NCBI GenBank assembly: GCA_032768795.1
Contig: CP136490.1
Location: 8,184,001-8,248,000, forward strand
DNA from: Tremella fuciformis
Lineage: Eukaryota > Basidiomycota > Tremellomycetes > Tremellales > Tremellaceae
Direction: 5' to 3'
DNA: 64,000 nt
In this document: positions 31,173 to 43,283 of the stretch, in pieces
Numbering within the stretch: position 1 is the first letter of the stretch
Layout: every line of letters begins with the position of its first letter
Made by a program: the position numbers and the translations under genes
Notes under the pieces: generated by a model
What the model was told of the DNA's origin: nothing
Databases searched by the model: none
The model's input: the letters and a program-made list of their open reading frames with translations, nothing else

Positions 31173-34100
31173 TCACCCCTGGGCAGGAGGACTGCGAAAG
31201 CCTTCCAGCAGCGCGCCGATCTTTCCCAGCATCTCGTCTGTGCCTCTTTGTGCACCCGGCAGGTCACTGGTCAGGTGATGGCTCCTGACGGCCTTGACAG
31301 CCGCGGCAATGCGAGCTTGAGACACACCCGAGATCTTGAGACCAATGTACTCGGCCAAATCGCGATCTGCAACCGTACTCAACCCCCTCACTGAGCCGAC
31401 CAGTGATGTGAGACTCACCTGTAGGCTCCGTCGAGCGGGAGAGGTGCAGGTCGGGACATGCTGGATCTGCACATGTGCCTCCAGCAGCTTCAGCAGCGCA
31501 GATGACGGCGCTTGGTGCCGATTGCAGCCGATTGGTCAGTATTATGTTACCAAGAAGCTCGTGGTCAACATCGCTCAGGGGTATTGGCGGGTCAGGAGTC
31601 GGAGGCGCTGGTGACGGTGATCTTGCTGGAGAAGCGCTTAGGTAAGTGCTCGACATGTCCGGGGTGAGCAGAGGATAACGCTTGATGAGCGACCGATACG
31701 GCAAGAAGCCGGCCTGTGACTCAACTCCTGGTCGTTGGCGTCCGTCAAGGACGTACGGCGGAGGCGGCATCCATGTCGGATCCGGTACTGGGTCGGTCTT
31801 GATCGTCACTGACAGTCGTTTCCTCAGCTGCATCAATCTGCCATTACTCGTTAGCGATCTCGACATGCTGGCAGGGCATGTCACACCTCGATCGAGGGCA
31901 CGGGGTCAGAATGGTCTGTCCGTCAGCGATGCGGCCTCATACCAGGAAAACAAACCGGGGCTTCCAACTCCTGCCGATGAGTTGACAGTCAACTGGCCAG
32001 ACTGAGGAGTCTCACCGTTGTCATGGTCCATCTCCACGTCTTGTTGCTGACCAATGGCCACTTCACGTAGATCCGCGTGAGCTGCAGCATTAGCAGGGAA
32101 CGGTCCCGCGGATGTCACCCACCAGCAATATCCTCCTCGGCCACCCTGAGAGCCTCCTGTTCAGCTGCAAGTGCAGCTCTATCGCCAGGGGTCTCGCTGC
32201 CACTCCGAGAAGATTCGCCTGTGACGGAGGCGTGTAATCTTTTCAGTTCCCTAGCTTTGAGTCGAGCAGCAATCTGCTCTTTCAAACGACGAATGCTCTC
32301 CTCTTTTTCTGCAAGCATCCTCGCCGCCTCATCTTCAGCTGTCACTGGAGTCACGCCCATTTGTTCCTCGGTATCGCTGTCGGAATCGTCATCCAGGTTG
32401 ATGAGCAATCTTTGGGGGCGTTGTGCTACCCCACCGAAGACGCGACGTTTTGATGGTGGCACGAATCGCTGTGCAACTGTCGTTGGGCGGTCCTCCAGAT
32501 CCTCGGCAGTCGGTCGTTTGATGCCCCGAGATGAAGTCGAGCTGCGCGCAGATGATCTCGAGGGATCTTCAATGACCTTCTCTCTTGAGATAAGATTTAT
32601 GCGTTCAACTTCCTCATCCGGCGAGGAGATCTCTCCTTCCTCTGGACTGTCGATTTCCATCGCCGTCTGAGCATTGGAATCTTGCTGCGCGGAGATCTCG
32701 CGCTCCACATCGGCCATGAAAGCATCGACTGATTCCTCAAGGATGGCGGCGACAGGGGCGACCAGGGCGGTCGGAGGCTCGTCCTGAGCAGGGGTACTCG
32801 GAGTCGAATTGGGATGTTTCGCTTGTTCTCGGCGCAGCTTCATGCTTTCAAGAAGCTTCCGACGTGTTTCAGACAGGACCTCTCTCGAAGTGATCAAAGG
32901 TCGCTGTTCCGCGAGCGCCAGTGTCGGTGCCACGAGAGTGGGGGACGGTGCTGCTGAACGGTTCAACATGGGCGGCAATGGTACCAAGGGCTTATCTGGT
33001 GAGACACCGGTAGACCTCATCGCTCTTGGACCGGTAGGCGCCGATAAAGGTGGTGAGTGACGCTCGCCATTGTTCACATCAAGGTTATTTCGGGGATTGG
33101 TCAATGTTAGAGGCGACGGCCGAGCAGTGGATGACGACGGTATAGCGGCACTTGCGGCTGAGGTCGAGGCGAGGGACGGGCCTGGTTGCGGAGAAAGTGA
33201 CTTGGCTGGCGAGCGGTACCTCCATTTCACTTCCTCAGGCTTATACGAGTCGATCCTGATAGTAGACGGAAGGGCAGTCTGCCGGACAGGCTCAACAGGC
33301 GGGACTTGCTCTGGAGTCCAGCTGGAGCTGGGCTTGAGACGTAATGGCACAGGAGCGGGAGGGCTTTTCTCGAACATTTCTCGCTCGGCAGATGTTTCGG
33401 ATGAGTGACTGCCTGCCCTGTCCGTGCGTACCAGGACTTCCACCTCTGGACTAGATGACCGTCGCCGCACAATCCGCGCGGCTTGCCGGGCCAGAACTGC
33501 ATCTCCTGGGGATCGATCCAGGTCTCCGTGAAGATGATCCTTCGCCTCGCGAGTGTCGAGCCACAGCTCTCTTCGTCGCTGCTGACCATTCACTATCTCT
33601 TCGCAGATGGCGATCACATGATGGGCGCCAACGCCGCGTCGAATGAGGGCTTCAGGGCTGACCCCCTTGTGAAGTATCTCAAGAAGTATACTACGGTACT
33701 GCTGTACCTCGGCTGGTGTCATCTCTGCAGCAAGCGTCAGTACAATGTCACGTCTGGAAGACAACACTGCACCATTGGGAGGTTGTGGCAACACAGGGGT
33801 TTCGCGTGGCGGCGAATCTGTCACACTGCCCGAGTGAACCGAGATTGAAGGTTTCTTGGGGCGGGAAGGCGCGGGAGCGAGCACAGCAGAAGACGATCCC
33901 ACAAAGGAGGGCGAGCGGCGACGTGAAGAGGCAGGCGAGGGCGCGTTCGACCGAGAGGGGAAAGCGGAGAAAGACGGGGGTTTCTTGTCATGTCTGATCG
34001 AGCGGTCCTCCCATTCTGCTGCGTGTAGGTTCCAGTCGGCTCGAGATGCTCCCAACATCTCGGCGACCGCATTCCTCTCCCTAGCCTCGGAGAGCTCGTC

Positions 34101-34502
34101 TTCCTCACTGATCTCGCCCTCTTCCTTCTCCTCGTCCGCGGCCCTGCGATCTTGACTCGGCCCCGCACGGCGGGATGGTCCGGCTTGATGGACAGTCTCC
34201 ATCGAAGGAGAGACAGATGAGGAAGAGGCAGAAGGTAGCGCATGCGAAGATGAGGTTGCAAATGAAGTAGATTTGAAGGGAGCTTGCGCCCCATTCTCTC
34301 TCACGGGGGCCTTTCCTTTGGCACTTCTCAGCGCTGCGGCACGCAACGCCGAAATGTCGACCGAGCCATCGTCGCGTGGACCTAACGGAATGGTTTTTGG
34401 TGGTCGCGGTGGCAGACCGGCCGATGCGGGAGGCGTGAAGGAAGTTGGATTCCCAGTTGGCGAGGGAGTGGGAGGGACGGCGGCGCTCATGGTTAACCCC
34501 AT
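31173..34502 (-). CDS. Red1/ZFC3H1-like zinc-finger protein (nuclear RNA surveillance)
   Basis: Four exons: 32123-34502, 32016-32081, 31419-31886 and 31173-31366, giving about 1035 residues; introns of 41, 129 and 52 bp keep phase. Near the C terminus VICAAEAAGGTCADPACPDL ends in HLSR. This fits the C-x7-C-x4-5-C-x3-H zinc finger of the ZFC3H1/Red1 family (zf-C3H1). In fission yeast Red1 scaffolds the MTREC complex that hands unwanted nuclear RNA to the exosome; the human counterpart ZFC3H1 does this with MTR4. Supporting features are VDISALRAAALRSAK near the N terminus, acidic EEGEISEEDE and GEISSPDEEVE patches, and a coiled coil EKEESIRRLKEQIAARLKAR. The long disordered N-terminal half is usual for the family. 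Met1 or Met5 could start translation. The family call rests on one finger and overall layout. Confidence 0.68.
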
Positions 34503-34753
34503 GAGCGCCTGGCTTCCTTCGGGCCGATGAATTCACACGATCACACGATGCGGTTGTTTTCGTGTTGAGAAGCCATGTGCGCCCACGCCACCACGCAGGT
34601 GATGGAATGGTCGCGCCGTCGCTCGTGTATGTCTGATCAAAAGTGGAGAACAAGTTGTCAACAACACAAATACTGATCTGAAACAATAAAGTTGGTCCGA
34701 GCTCAGTCCTCCACCGCATTTCTCCCAAAGTGGCAAGTGGCAACCAGCATGCA

Positions 34754-36354
34754 TCACGTATACGACGATATGCTCATGAAATCGTCCTCTCCCTCGCCGT
34801 CCCCCTCGGTGGTCATGATGTCAGGCTTCTCCTCATACACCCACTCGATCTTGACCTCCTCCTTGATCTCGACAGCCGCGAAGGCATGTTCCTCGTTCGC
34901 ATTGGGACCGCTTCTGTATACCAATCTACTGCTTCTGCGAGGCGGCGGAGTCACAGCTTCAGCACATTCGGCGACGGCGACGGCGCCTCGAGGGTGAGAG
35001 GCGCGGTCAGCAGTATCAGTGGTATGCCGCGGTGTTGTTTGACCGTCGGCATCCATGAACCTGATACAATGCTGAGAACCCCAGTCATAGATCCAGAAAG
35101 CGGTCGCCTCGATGTCTTGAGGGGCGCGCTCGTGGAAAGGCCAGTCCAAAGGCCGGGTCGCGGCACTGGCATAGGGCAGCACTTTATCGCGTATCTCGTC
35201 TCTGCGCAACACGTAGTAATCCCGAATTGCTGTGGGAGAGAGACGATATTTCTCCCAAGTCAGTATACAGCTGAGCGTAGGGTGGGGAGAAACTGACGCG
35301 GCCAGTCTCCCATGTCGCGAGCATGACGCTCATGTGATCCAGATTCCGCCGATTGTACTTGCTCCTTGCCTCGGTCCACATCCTGAACACCTCGTCTTCC
35401 GCACGGGCGGGTACGGTATCTGTTCTGCCCGGCTTGGCGCCGGTAGGGATTGCTCGGTCAAGCTGATCGGCCGCCATCCGCAGGAAGTACCACCACATTG
35501 AGTCCTGCTCTTTCCGGCTCCTTTCGTGTAGTTTTGACCGTCGCTTTCGAGCCTTCTTCGGCTTGGGCTCTTCGTCAAGAACGGAGCTTGCCAACCTAGG
35601 CTCCGGCGGACGTCCATCTAGCTCGTCCACCTCGGTCACCGAGCGCTCTTTGCGACGCTTACCCAAGTCGCTTGATGCCGATGAGGGCGACGGTAGCCCA
35701 TTCGGAGGAAGAATTGAGTGAGATGGAGCAGGAGTCGAGGCAGCAAGTCCCGGTGCTTTCCCTTGCAGGAACAGCCTCTTTCGTTTCTTGTTGCCAGACG
35801 GGCGCGGCTGCGTTGCATTGATCGTATTGCCGTTGTCTGTTTGCGTCTCTGCCTGACCAGCCGAATACTCGCGGTTCCGCATTCGTTGTTGGAGCGTCCT
35901 GTCCCATCCAGTCAGGTCCCAAAAGTCAACGGGGGCGACCTTGCCAAGCCTCAGGCACTCTTGTGCCCAGTATCCACACAAGACTTTACGATTCTGTCGA
36001 TGCAGTATGAACATGGCTTGCTCGTCGTCTGGATCTTGGTGTGTGTTGCCGGTGAATGGCAACAGGTCGAGCAGGACATGCGTGGCGTCCATGGGCGACA
36101 GAGCAGCGTTTGCTGGCTGCTCATCGTTAGCGGATACGACTGCAATGAGCGAGATCGCATCTCACGGATATTCGAGACAGTATATGGTTTCGCATGGGCA
36201 CATATTCGTGGATGAACAGCTTGAGAGGGGACCCCTTTTCGTCGGCGAGCAGGAGGGGCGGGGGAGCAAGTACGTCGACGATCATCCTGGCGGGCTTTGT
36301 CCATTGTACAGACGGTCCAGCCGCCGCAGAGGGGCTAAGACCAGCCCGTGGCAT
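34754..36354 (-). CDS. Unrecognised protein with a BRCT-like N terminus
   Basis: Exons 36166-36354, 35298-36119 and 34754-35251 give 502 residues; both introns are 46 bp (GTGAGA and GTCAGT donors; GATGAG and GGGAG acceptors). The N-terminal ~120 residues (LFIHEYVPMRNHIL, then THVLLDLLP, then VLCGYWAQECLRLGKVAPVD) have the order of a BRCT domain, including the late Trp-x3-Cys pair (WAQEC). A basic KRRK-rich linker and a second conserved-looking block (MWWYFLRMAADQL ... YYVLRRDEIRDKVLPYA ... FWIYDWG) follow, then an acidic tail. BRCT plus a middle helical block recalls Rap1-type telomere proteins, but I see no clear Myb repeat, so this remains a suggestion. Nuclear location is likely from the basic linker. 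Confidence 0.6.
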
Positions 36355-37253
36355 GCCTGTCGGCAGGCTACGCCATCTGGCTGTAGTTGCAACAACAGAT
36401 GAGAGAGATAGGTGAGGTATCTAGGTTTGAAGCTGCCGGCAAACCCGGCCTGGCCTCGTGACTTCGGGCCAAGGTGACGTTTTCAGCGTAGCTCTTACGG
36501 GGCGAATTTCTGCGGGTGTCCCTGGAACGAAAACGGTAAATGGGGGAATTAAATAAGAAAATTCCGGCCATTCTGATTTCATCAGCACAATCCTAATATG
36601 CATTGTGTCCTTGCCAAATTGCCTTTCATCAGAGAATAAAGATCTATGCATGAGGCTGATGCATGGAATGATCTCTGTAGCAGAACCAATCGCCTACATA
36701 GCTACTGCCATACCCTGCCCTATCATTGCACCAAAATGGTTACAATAGCGCAAGTCTGACAAGACTGCAATAGGCTTGCCAGGTGGCAGCTGTGACATAG
36801 CCCCTGTGACCAGCTTGGCATGCCTATGATCATCTGATCAGCCTAGCATGCCCAACAAGCACTTGCGCATCTCTTGATGAAGTGCTTTAGCTTGCAACTA
36901 ATCAATGTTCTACAGTACATCCGGCTTTGCCGGATGCTTGACCCGTAAGGGCTGCGATGGCTGCGCCGCTAGGCGCAAGGGGGGGTCTTGGGGGGGTGTC
37001 CCACCCCCCCATGTCTAACGGAACCAAAGAACAAGGAATTGCATTAGGTTTTCCAAATTGCCTGAGAACCAATAACTTGAATACCTGATTAGAAATTCAG
37101 AGCTAAAAAAGAATTGAAATAACGAGCTACGCCCTATCGCGCACTTTCCTGCACGATCTACCTAGTGGTCCGCACGACGCCGGCGCGTTCGCTGCATACG
37201 TTTGCATTTGCCTTCCTCCAGCTCGTGGCCCATGGCATGCATCTGCCGCAGCC
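36355..37253. other. AT-richer intergenic region with GC hairpins
   Basis: Between two divergently read genes. The sequence is visibly richer in A/T than its surroundings, lacks a coding frame and contains a compact run of four hairpins at 36918-37009, described separately. Confidence 0.5.
36918..37009. repeat. Array of four GC-rich hairpins
   Basis: Four perfect hairpins follow one another: CATCCGGC/GCCGGATG (36918-36936), CCC/GGG (36942-36951), TGCGCC/GGCGCA (36962-36977) and GGGGGGTG/CACCCCCC (36991-37009). Such GC clusters in AT-rich spacers are known from organelle genomes and mobile GC elements. Whether this one is mobile cannot be judged from a single copy. Confidence 0.75.
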
Positions 37254-40200
37254 ATGGGCAACATCTCCTCCATGGCCAGGGCGCGAGTCTCCCTTGCTTG
37301 CCTGCTTCGAAGGCTGCGCTGACGATGCAGCTCCACGGCCCTGGATTCCTATGTCGCCGAGCTAGGCAACGACATCTCCTACGACAAGAGGTCAGCTTCG
37401 CCATACGAGAGCTATGTCGTGGCTTGACGAGCAGTCTATCGTCCTCTCGCTTCCTCAAGACCATCCTCGCAAGGCACGCATATGGTCCGCTGGTGCTCAA
37501 GATCTTCATCAAGCCAGATGCAGCAATGTCGCTACGGGTCATCCAGCGAAGGCTGAAGTGTGCGTATTCCGACGACCCCTACCCGGCGCTAGCTGACGAT
37601 CTCAGCCGAGCGTGATGCCCTTGCGGATGTTCCAGGTATCAACTCGTATCAGGCGTTTGTGGAGACCGACAAGGCTGGCTATCTGATACGCCAATGGATA
37701 GGTTCCAACCTATACGATAGAGTCAGGTGCGACTTTACATCGCCCTCCGCCCGCTCGGCTGATGTCGCAGCACACAGCCCTATCTGGCTTCTATCGAGAA
37801 GAAATGGATCGCTTTCCAGATCTTACTGACAATGCGCGACGCTCGAAACCGCCGCGTCGCGCATGGCGATATCAAATCCGAGAATGTCTTGATCGCTTCG
37901 GATCTGTCTGTCGTCTTGACCGATTTCTCCTCGTCCTTCAAGCCGACATTCCTGCCAATAGATGATCCGTCCGACTTCTCCTTCTTCTACGACACGTCTG
38001 CGCGACGCACATGCTACATCGCCCCAGAACGATTCTATGACGCCGACTCGAAGCTGGCCGAGGAGAAACGTGCCGCCGCGGTTGCTGGAAAGGATTACGG
38101 AGAGGGCTGGGGGAAGAGAGACGGCAGAGTAACGGAGGACATGGACGTCTTCAGTTGTGGCTGTGTTCTCGCGGAGATGTGGACCGACGGTCGCACGGTC
38201 TTTAACCTCAGCGAGCTGTACGCATATCGGGAAGGCTCGCTTGGACTAGATGGATTACTGGGCAATCTCGAGGACGAGAGCGTCAAGGTGAGTGCGTCCA
38301 ACGTACCAGACAGCTGCTAATAACCCCAGTCCCTGATCAGGGCCATGTTAGCTCGTGATCCTACGGATCGACCGTCATTCGATCTCATCCTCAGCAAGTT
38401 TCGCGAGTCCGTCTTCCCCGAATACTTTTACACGTTCTTGAAGGACTATGTCACGTCTCTATCAGAATTGCCCGATTCGCCTGCCGAAAACTTCATACAG
38501 AAATCAGCAGCTGTTCCGGGGAGCAAGATCGATCGGATGCTCGACGAATGGGAGTCAGTAGCCATTCATTTGGACGAGTCATCCGGCAGGACTGGTGAGC
38601 TTGCGGAGCTCGGAGCTTAGACGTGCTTATGGTAGACGGTCCCGCCCTGCTTCTTCTCAACATCGTCACGTCTTCCATGCGCAGCTGCCTGTGGCCCTCG
38701 TCCCGACTTCACGCCTTGCAGATTTTTGCACGACTTCTGCCGTATCTGGAGGACGAGGACAAAGTTGATCGCATCATCCCATACTCAGTGGAGCTGCTAT
38801 CGGATGAGGCCGCCATCGTGAGGGCCGAAGCCTGCAGGACCATCGTTAAAGTTGTGAGTGCTCTGCGAAATGAGGATCTCAGCTGACTCGTCTCAGCTAA
38901 ACTCGACCCGGACCATCTCATCGTCAAATGCGACGTTCATCCCCGAGTATCTGTTGCCGAACATGCGACGCCTATGCGAAGACAAAGACACCTTCGTCCG
39001 CACGGTATATGCTAGCGCTCTGGTGGAGATCGCCAATGCTGCTGTGAGGATGCTTGAGTTGAGTCAAGCTACCAAGGGACCGCCTTCTGGTCCAGAATCG
39101 TCTGTCGCAGGTATTGCGGAAGTGAGTCGACTCATAATCTCTGCATTGGCTTTCATGCTGATCGATGTCTAAGCCTGACTATGACGCTATGCTGGTTGAA
39201 ATCCAGAGTAGTATCGAGGAGCAAGCGACAATTCTGCTGGTGGACCCCTCCAGCAGCGTTAAAAGGTCCATGCTGGCTTCCGTAGCGGATCTTTGCCTTT
39301 TCTTTGGGAGACAGAAATCGAACGAGACGGTTCTGAGCCACATTATGACTTATCTGAACGACCGGGATTGGCTGCTGAGAATGGCTTTCTTCGATGGCAT
39401 CGTTGGCGTCGGTGCATTCATCGGCATTCGTGCCATCGAGGAGTATGTCCTGCCACTTATGCTTCAAGCGCTTGCAGGTGAGTTTTTCCGCCTGTCACTG
39501 ACTAAGTTAAGCTGATGAGCAGATCCCGAAGAAGGAGTGATAGCCAGGGTCATTGCGGCTCTAACCAGCCTGACGTCGTTGGGTCTCATGCCTCGAATGC
39601 GCATATGGGATATCTTCGCGTCAACTCGTGGCTTCCTCGCGCATCCGAACGCTCTCATCCGCCAGGGTCAGCTAATTGCACTCAACAAAGCTCAGTGCTC
39701 ATGTACAGGAGCTGCGGGCTTCATCGCCGCTGCGGCTCGCAACCTTCCGCCCTCAGATGTCTGGTGCATTCTCTACCCAATCGCTCGGACCATGCTGCGC
39801 TGCGATGTCCTGGAACTCGACGAAGATTCGATCTTATCAAATCTGAAGCCTTACGTGAGATCTTATTCGCACGTTCGCGTTTATCTGACTGTCCAGCTCT
39901 CTCGCGCCATGCTGAATGCAGCGAAAGTTGCAGCCATCCAGAATTCCCCGCCCGGATTCTGGGGCATCGCTTCGAGCAAGAGTCCGGCGAAGATTGAGCT
40001 CGTAAAGGAGGCGCAATCCAAGCCATCTGAGTCGTGCGTCTTATTCTCAACCGCTACGGTGACTTATTGATATCCAGTGTACAGCTCAGGGACAAAGGCT
40101 TCTCCCTCAAAGACGAGCGAAAAATCAGAGCTCTAAAAGAGTTCATCGTGAAGCAAGCATATGCAGCCCGAGCGTGCGTCGCACATTCAAAATCCATACA

Positions 40201-42372
40201 GGGAAGCTGACCGCCAGGCGTGAAAGCTCGGAACAGATTGCAGACCCGGACGTCTCTTTGCTCGCATCGAAATCGATCTCCTTGACGGATCTCGGCGTTA
40301 CCCTCCAGACCATCTTCATCAGCCCCCGCACAGTCGGCGTAGACGCGAAGGCCGATCTTCGACGATTGAGACCGCTACTGGTCGATTCAGGGAGTCGCCG
40401 CGCGTCTTTTGCCAGTAGGAGCAATCGCGATGTCGATGATCCAGCTGGCGAGATCCGAAAACGCTTAGCGTCACTCGAGCCTCATCCCCGGCCCGTTCAT
40501 CCGGCAGTCGGCGCGCCAGAGATGCCTCCCCTGGACTCGGCTGTCTCGGATTCCGGATTTTCTGCCACACTAGATCTGGCGGCCGTCCCACGAGCAAGTG
40601 GTGGCCGAAAGAAGGTCGAACCGAAGGCGGCTCCCGCCATAAGCGCGATACATACAACGGCAGTGGGAACAACGACGATACACGACGACGCTCCTGCTAT
40701 AGTATCCGGTCGGACCACACCCACCACTGTCCGAGCTGGTGCAATCACACCGGCAAATGATGGACAGACGAATGTTGCCGCAGAATACAATCGCACGTCT
40801 GATCGCACAGATCCCGGTCTGCGAGCTTTCTTGGAGCAGATCGATCTGGACAACTACAGAGAGCCATTGTTGGATTTCGGTCCACGCATCGCCTCCACCG
40901 GTCGAAAGCGCAATCGTGGCAAGACGAACAGCTCCCAGAATGTGACCCTTATCGGCCACCTCACACAGCATCTGGACACCATTACGTCCATCGTCACATC
41001 TCCTGACCATGTGTTCTTTGCCTCAGCCTCGCATGACACTCAAGTGCTCATTTGGGATACCGTTCGGCTCGAGAGGAGCGTTGCTGCAAAAGCTCGCCTG
41101 ACTTATCGCATGGATTCTCCAATCTCGGCCATGTGCCGTATCGAAAACACCTACTGCTTGGCAGTCGCCACGGAGGACGGACAGCTTCATGTGATCCGAG
41201 TGCATGTCTCGACTGGCACATCCACAAAGTACGCCAAAATCGAATGCTTGCGGGCTTGGACGGCTGCAGAGCAAGATGGGTACGTGCGTCATGTGGCTCA
41301 CGTGGATGGTCAGTGCATCACTACAATCATAGTTGACGCCGCTAAATACCAGAATCCTCATTGCTTGTTGTCACCTCTGCCAGCGTCATCGCGAAGTTAG
41401 ACATGAGGGCCATGGAGATTACGTCTCGCCTCCAGCATCCTCTGGAGTATGGTCCAATCTCGGCAATTTGCCCGACGCGTCATTGGATCGTGGTCGGCAC
41501 AACATTGGGTATCATCTCCCTCTGGGATCTGCGATTTGGCCTGCTCGTCAAGTCATGGCGAGTCGGCGGTGGCGTGACGTCGCTCAGCATCCATCCCTCA
41601 AAAGGTCGAGGCCGGTGGATGGTCGTCACCTGCACAAGGCGCTCCGCAGAGGAACCGATTGTCGAGACGTACGACATCGAGACCACTAAATTGGTGGAGG
41701 TGTACGAGATTCGCCCCGGCCGTCACGGCAATGCGACGAGTCACAACAACGGCGCACGTTCCCCGACCTCTTCAGCAGTTGGGGAGGATGGCATACCGAG
41801 CCGCATTGATCTGCTCTCCGAACTTGCCGCGGGGCGCTCCTTACCGCCGGTCGATGACGAGGACCGCCCGACATCAGTATTGGCGGTGGCTGTCGGGCAG
41901 AGCATGGTGGGCCTGTCAGGGAGAGATGTTGACACCTTGTCTGGCTCGATTGCGGACCTGAGAAACGCAGGCAGCTCCGGGTACATGGTGACTGCGGGCG
42001 ATGATCGGGCGGTGCGGTATTGGGACATGTCTCGTCCCGGGGAGGGCTTCGTGATCTGCGGGTCGCAAAGGGAGAAAGATGTTACATTCAAGTACGTGGT
42101 TTGGCCTCCAGACAGAACACATAGCTCACCTCGCCAGGCAAGGCCCAGCTGGATCAACGCCTCAAACGTACTACACACAGCCAAACGCTCATCGACACGC
42201 ATCAGGCGACTCGCGAAACGCCACCGTCGCCTCGAATCGCAATCCCCTTCGTCCTCATTACGATGCGATCAGTGCGCTAGGAGTCGTCGAGACGCCGTTT
42301 TCGAGCTGTGTCATCTCGGGCGATCGAAGCGGGGTCGTCAAGGTTTGGAGAGTAGAGGGCGGGCCGAAGTGA
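37254..42372 (+). CDS. VPS15: VPS15, regulatory protein kinase of the class III PI3-kinase
   Basis: Fifteen exons, about 1497 residues, with introns of 41-52 bp; the first intron (37283-37330) is GC-AG with donor GCGAGT. MGN at the start is the expected N-myristoylation signal. The kinase domain has SSRFLKTILARH, VLKIFIKPD, the loop VAHGDIKSENVL (HGD in place of HRD) and TDFSSSFKPTFLP, then RRTCYIAPERF; these are VPS15 hallmarks. HEAT-like helical repeats follow (LLPYLEDEDKVDRIIPYSVE and similar). A disordered linker comes next, and a C-terminal WD40 propeller from about residue 1090 to the end (GHLTQHLDTITSI ... SGDRSGVVKVWRVEGG). Vps15 anchors and activates Vps34 on endosomal and autophagic membranes. 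Exons: 37254-37282, 37331-37390, 37435-37559, 37606-37726, 37771-38287, 38330-38594, 38636-38853, 38897-39121, 39174-39477, 39523-39854, 39897-40033, 40078-40173, 40218-41308, 41353-42091, 42138-42372. Confidence 0.95.
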
Positions 42373-42509
42373 TGCGGTCGCTATCCCTTTCATTCAGTCT
42401 GTTACTCGTAGCATTTTAGATCTGTTGTTAGAAGCCACGAGTCTCGATGGCTATCGGAAACCTGTATGCATATACCTCCTGCCAGCCTCATGACTCGGGT
42501 TTTTGGGTC

Positions 42510-42968
42510 TCAGCCCAAGAAGTTGTACGCAAAGACATGTAGGATGACGGATGCTGCGCAAAAATCCGCGAACGCTCTGCCGTCATCAGCCCGAAGTGTC
42601 TGCAACAAGCAGAAACGCAGCTCACCTCTCTTGTGACACCTCTTTGAATTCCGCATCTCGTCCCGGCGACACCTGTGCCCGCAACCCAGCAAGGAGGACG
42701 AACTGCCCAACCGTCGCGCCGAATCTATTGTCAGTCCTCCCTTCGTAACAGTGCTATGCTCGTGCGCAGCTCACCCGCCGAGGAAAGCGTTGTACGGATA
42801 GCCGGTGATGACTATCCGGTAGGCGAACTGCAAGATCCCAGACACGACCAGGAAGAGGAGGAAGCTGTCGATGAGCTTGATGCGCGCGCCGGTCTGCGCG
42901 ATGTAGTTGTCCACCAATGTCCGGTACGACGTGGACAGTTGTGCGCTGTGTGAGGACCCGGCGGACAT
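42510..42968 (-). CDS. OST2: OST2/DAD1, oligosaccharyltransferase subunit
   Basis: Exons 42775-42968, 42626-42724 and 42510-42576 give 119 residues, the normal size. Introns are 42725-42774 and 42577-42625 (GTGAGC donors). The sequence LVDNYIAQTGARIKLIDSFL, then VSGILQFAYRIVITGYPYNA, then FGATVGQFVLLAGLRAQVSP and the end FADFCAASVILHVFAYNFLG are diagnostic of DAD1/Ost2. It is a small ER membrane protein with three membrane segments, required for transfer of the preassembled glycan to nascent proteins. It is divergent from the glucosidase II beta gene (starts 315 bp apart) and convergent with VPS15 (137 bp). Confidence 0.96.
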
Positions 42969-43283
42969 GTCGTCTATCCCTTCCCGCGAGAGACGGTCGA
43001 AGGTCGGAGCGAGAGTGAGAAGGATGCCTCTGCCTCTAGATGACCCGGTTTGAGGATGTTAGAAGCTGCTGCGCGATCGATGTGCTATGCTATGCTATTC
43101 TTTGTCGCTGGCTGTCGGCCGTTGGACGTGGAGGCACAGATGGACGGGATCAATTTTCCCCACACTGTTCCGGCGGAAAGTCCTGGCCACCTAAGTTACC
43201 TACAGCAAGCTCGAAGTTAGATTGACGCGCTGTCCACTGTGACGTTGAAGACGTGCAGTCCTCTCTTCTGACCTTGAGACACC
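42969..43283. promoter_or_regulatory. Divergent promoter between OST2 and glucosidase II beta
   Basis: 315 bp separate two start codons facing away from each other, both for ER N-glycan genes. The region must hold both promoters. I see no certain factor site in it. Confidence 0.6.
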
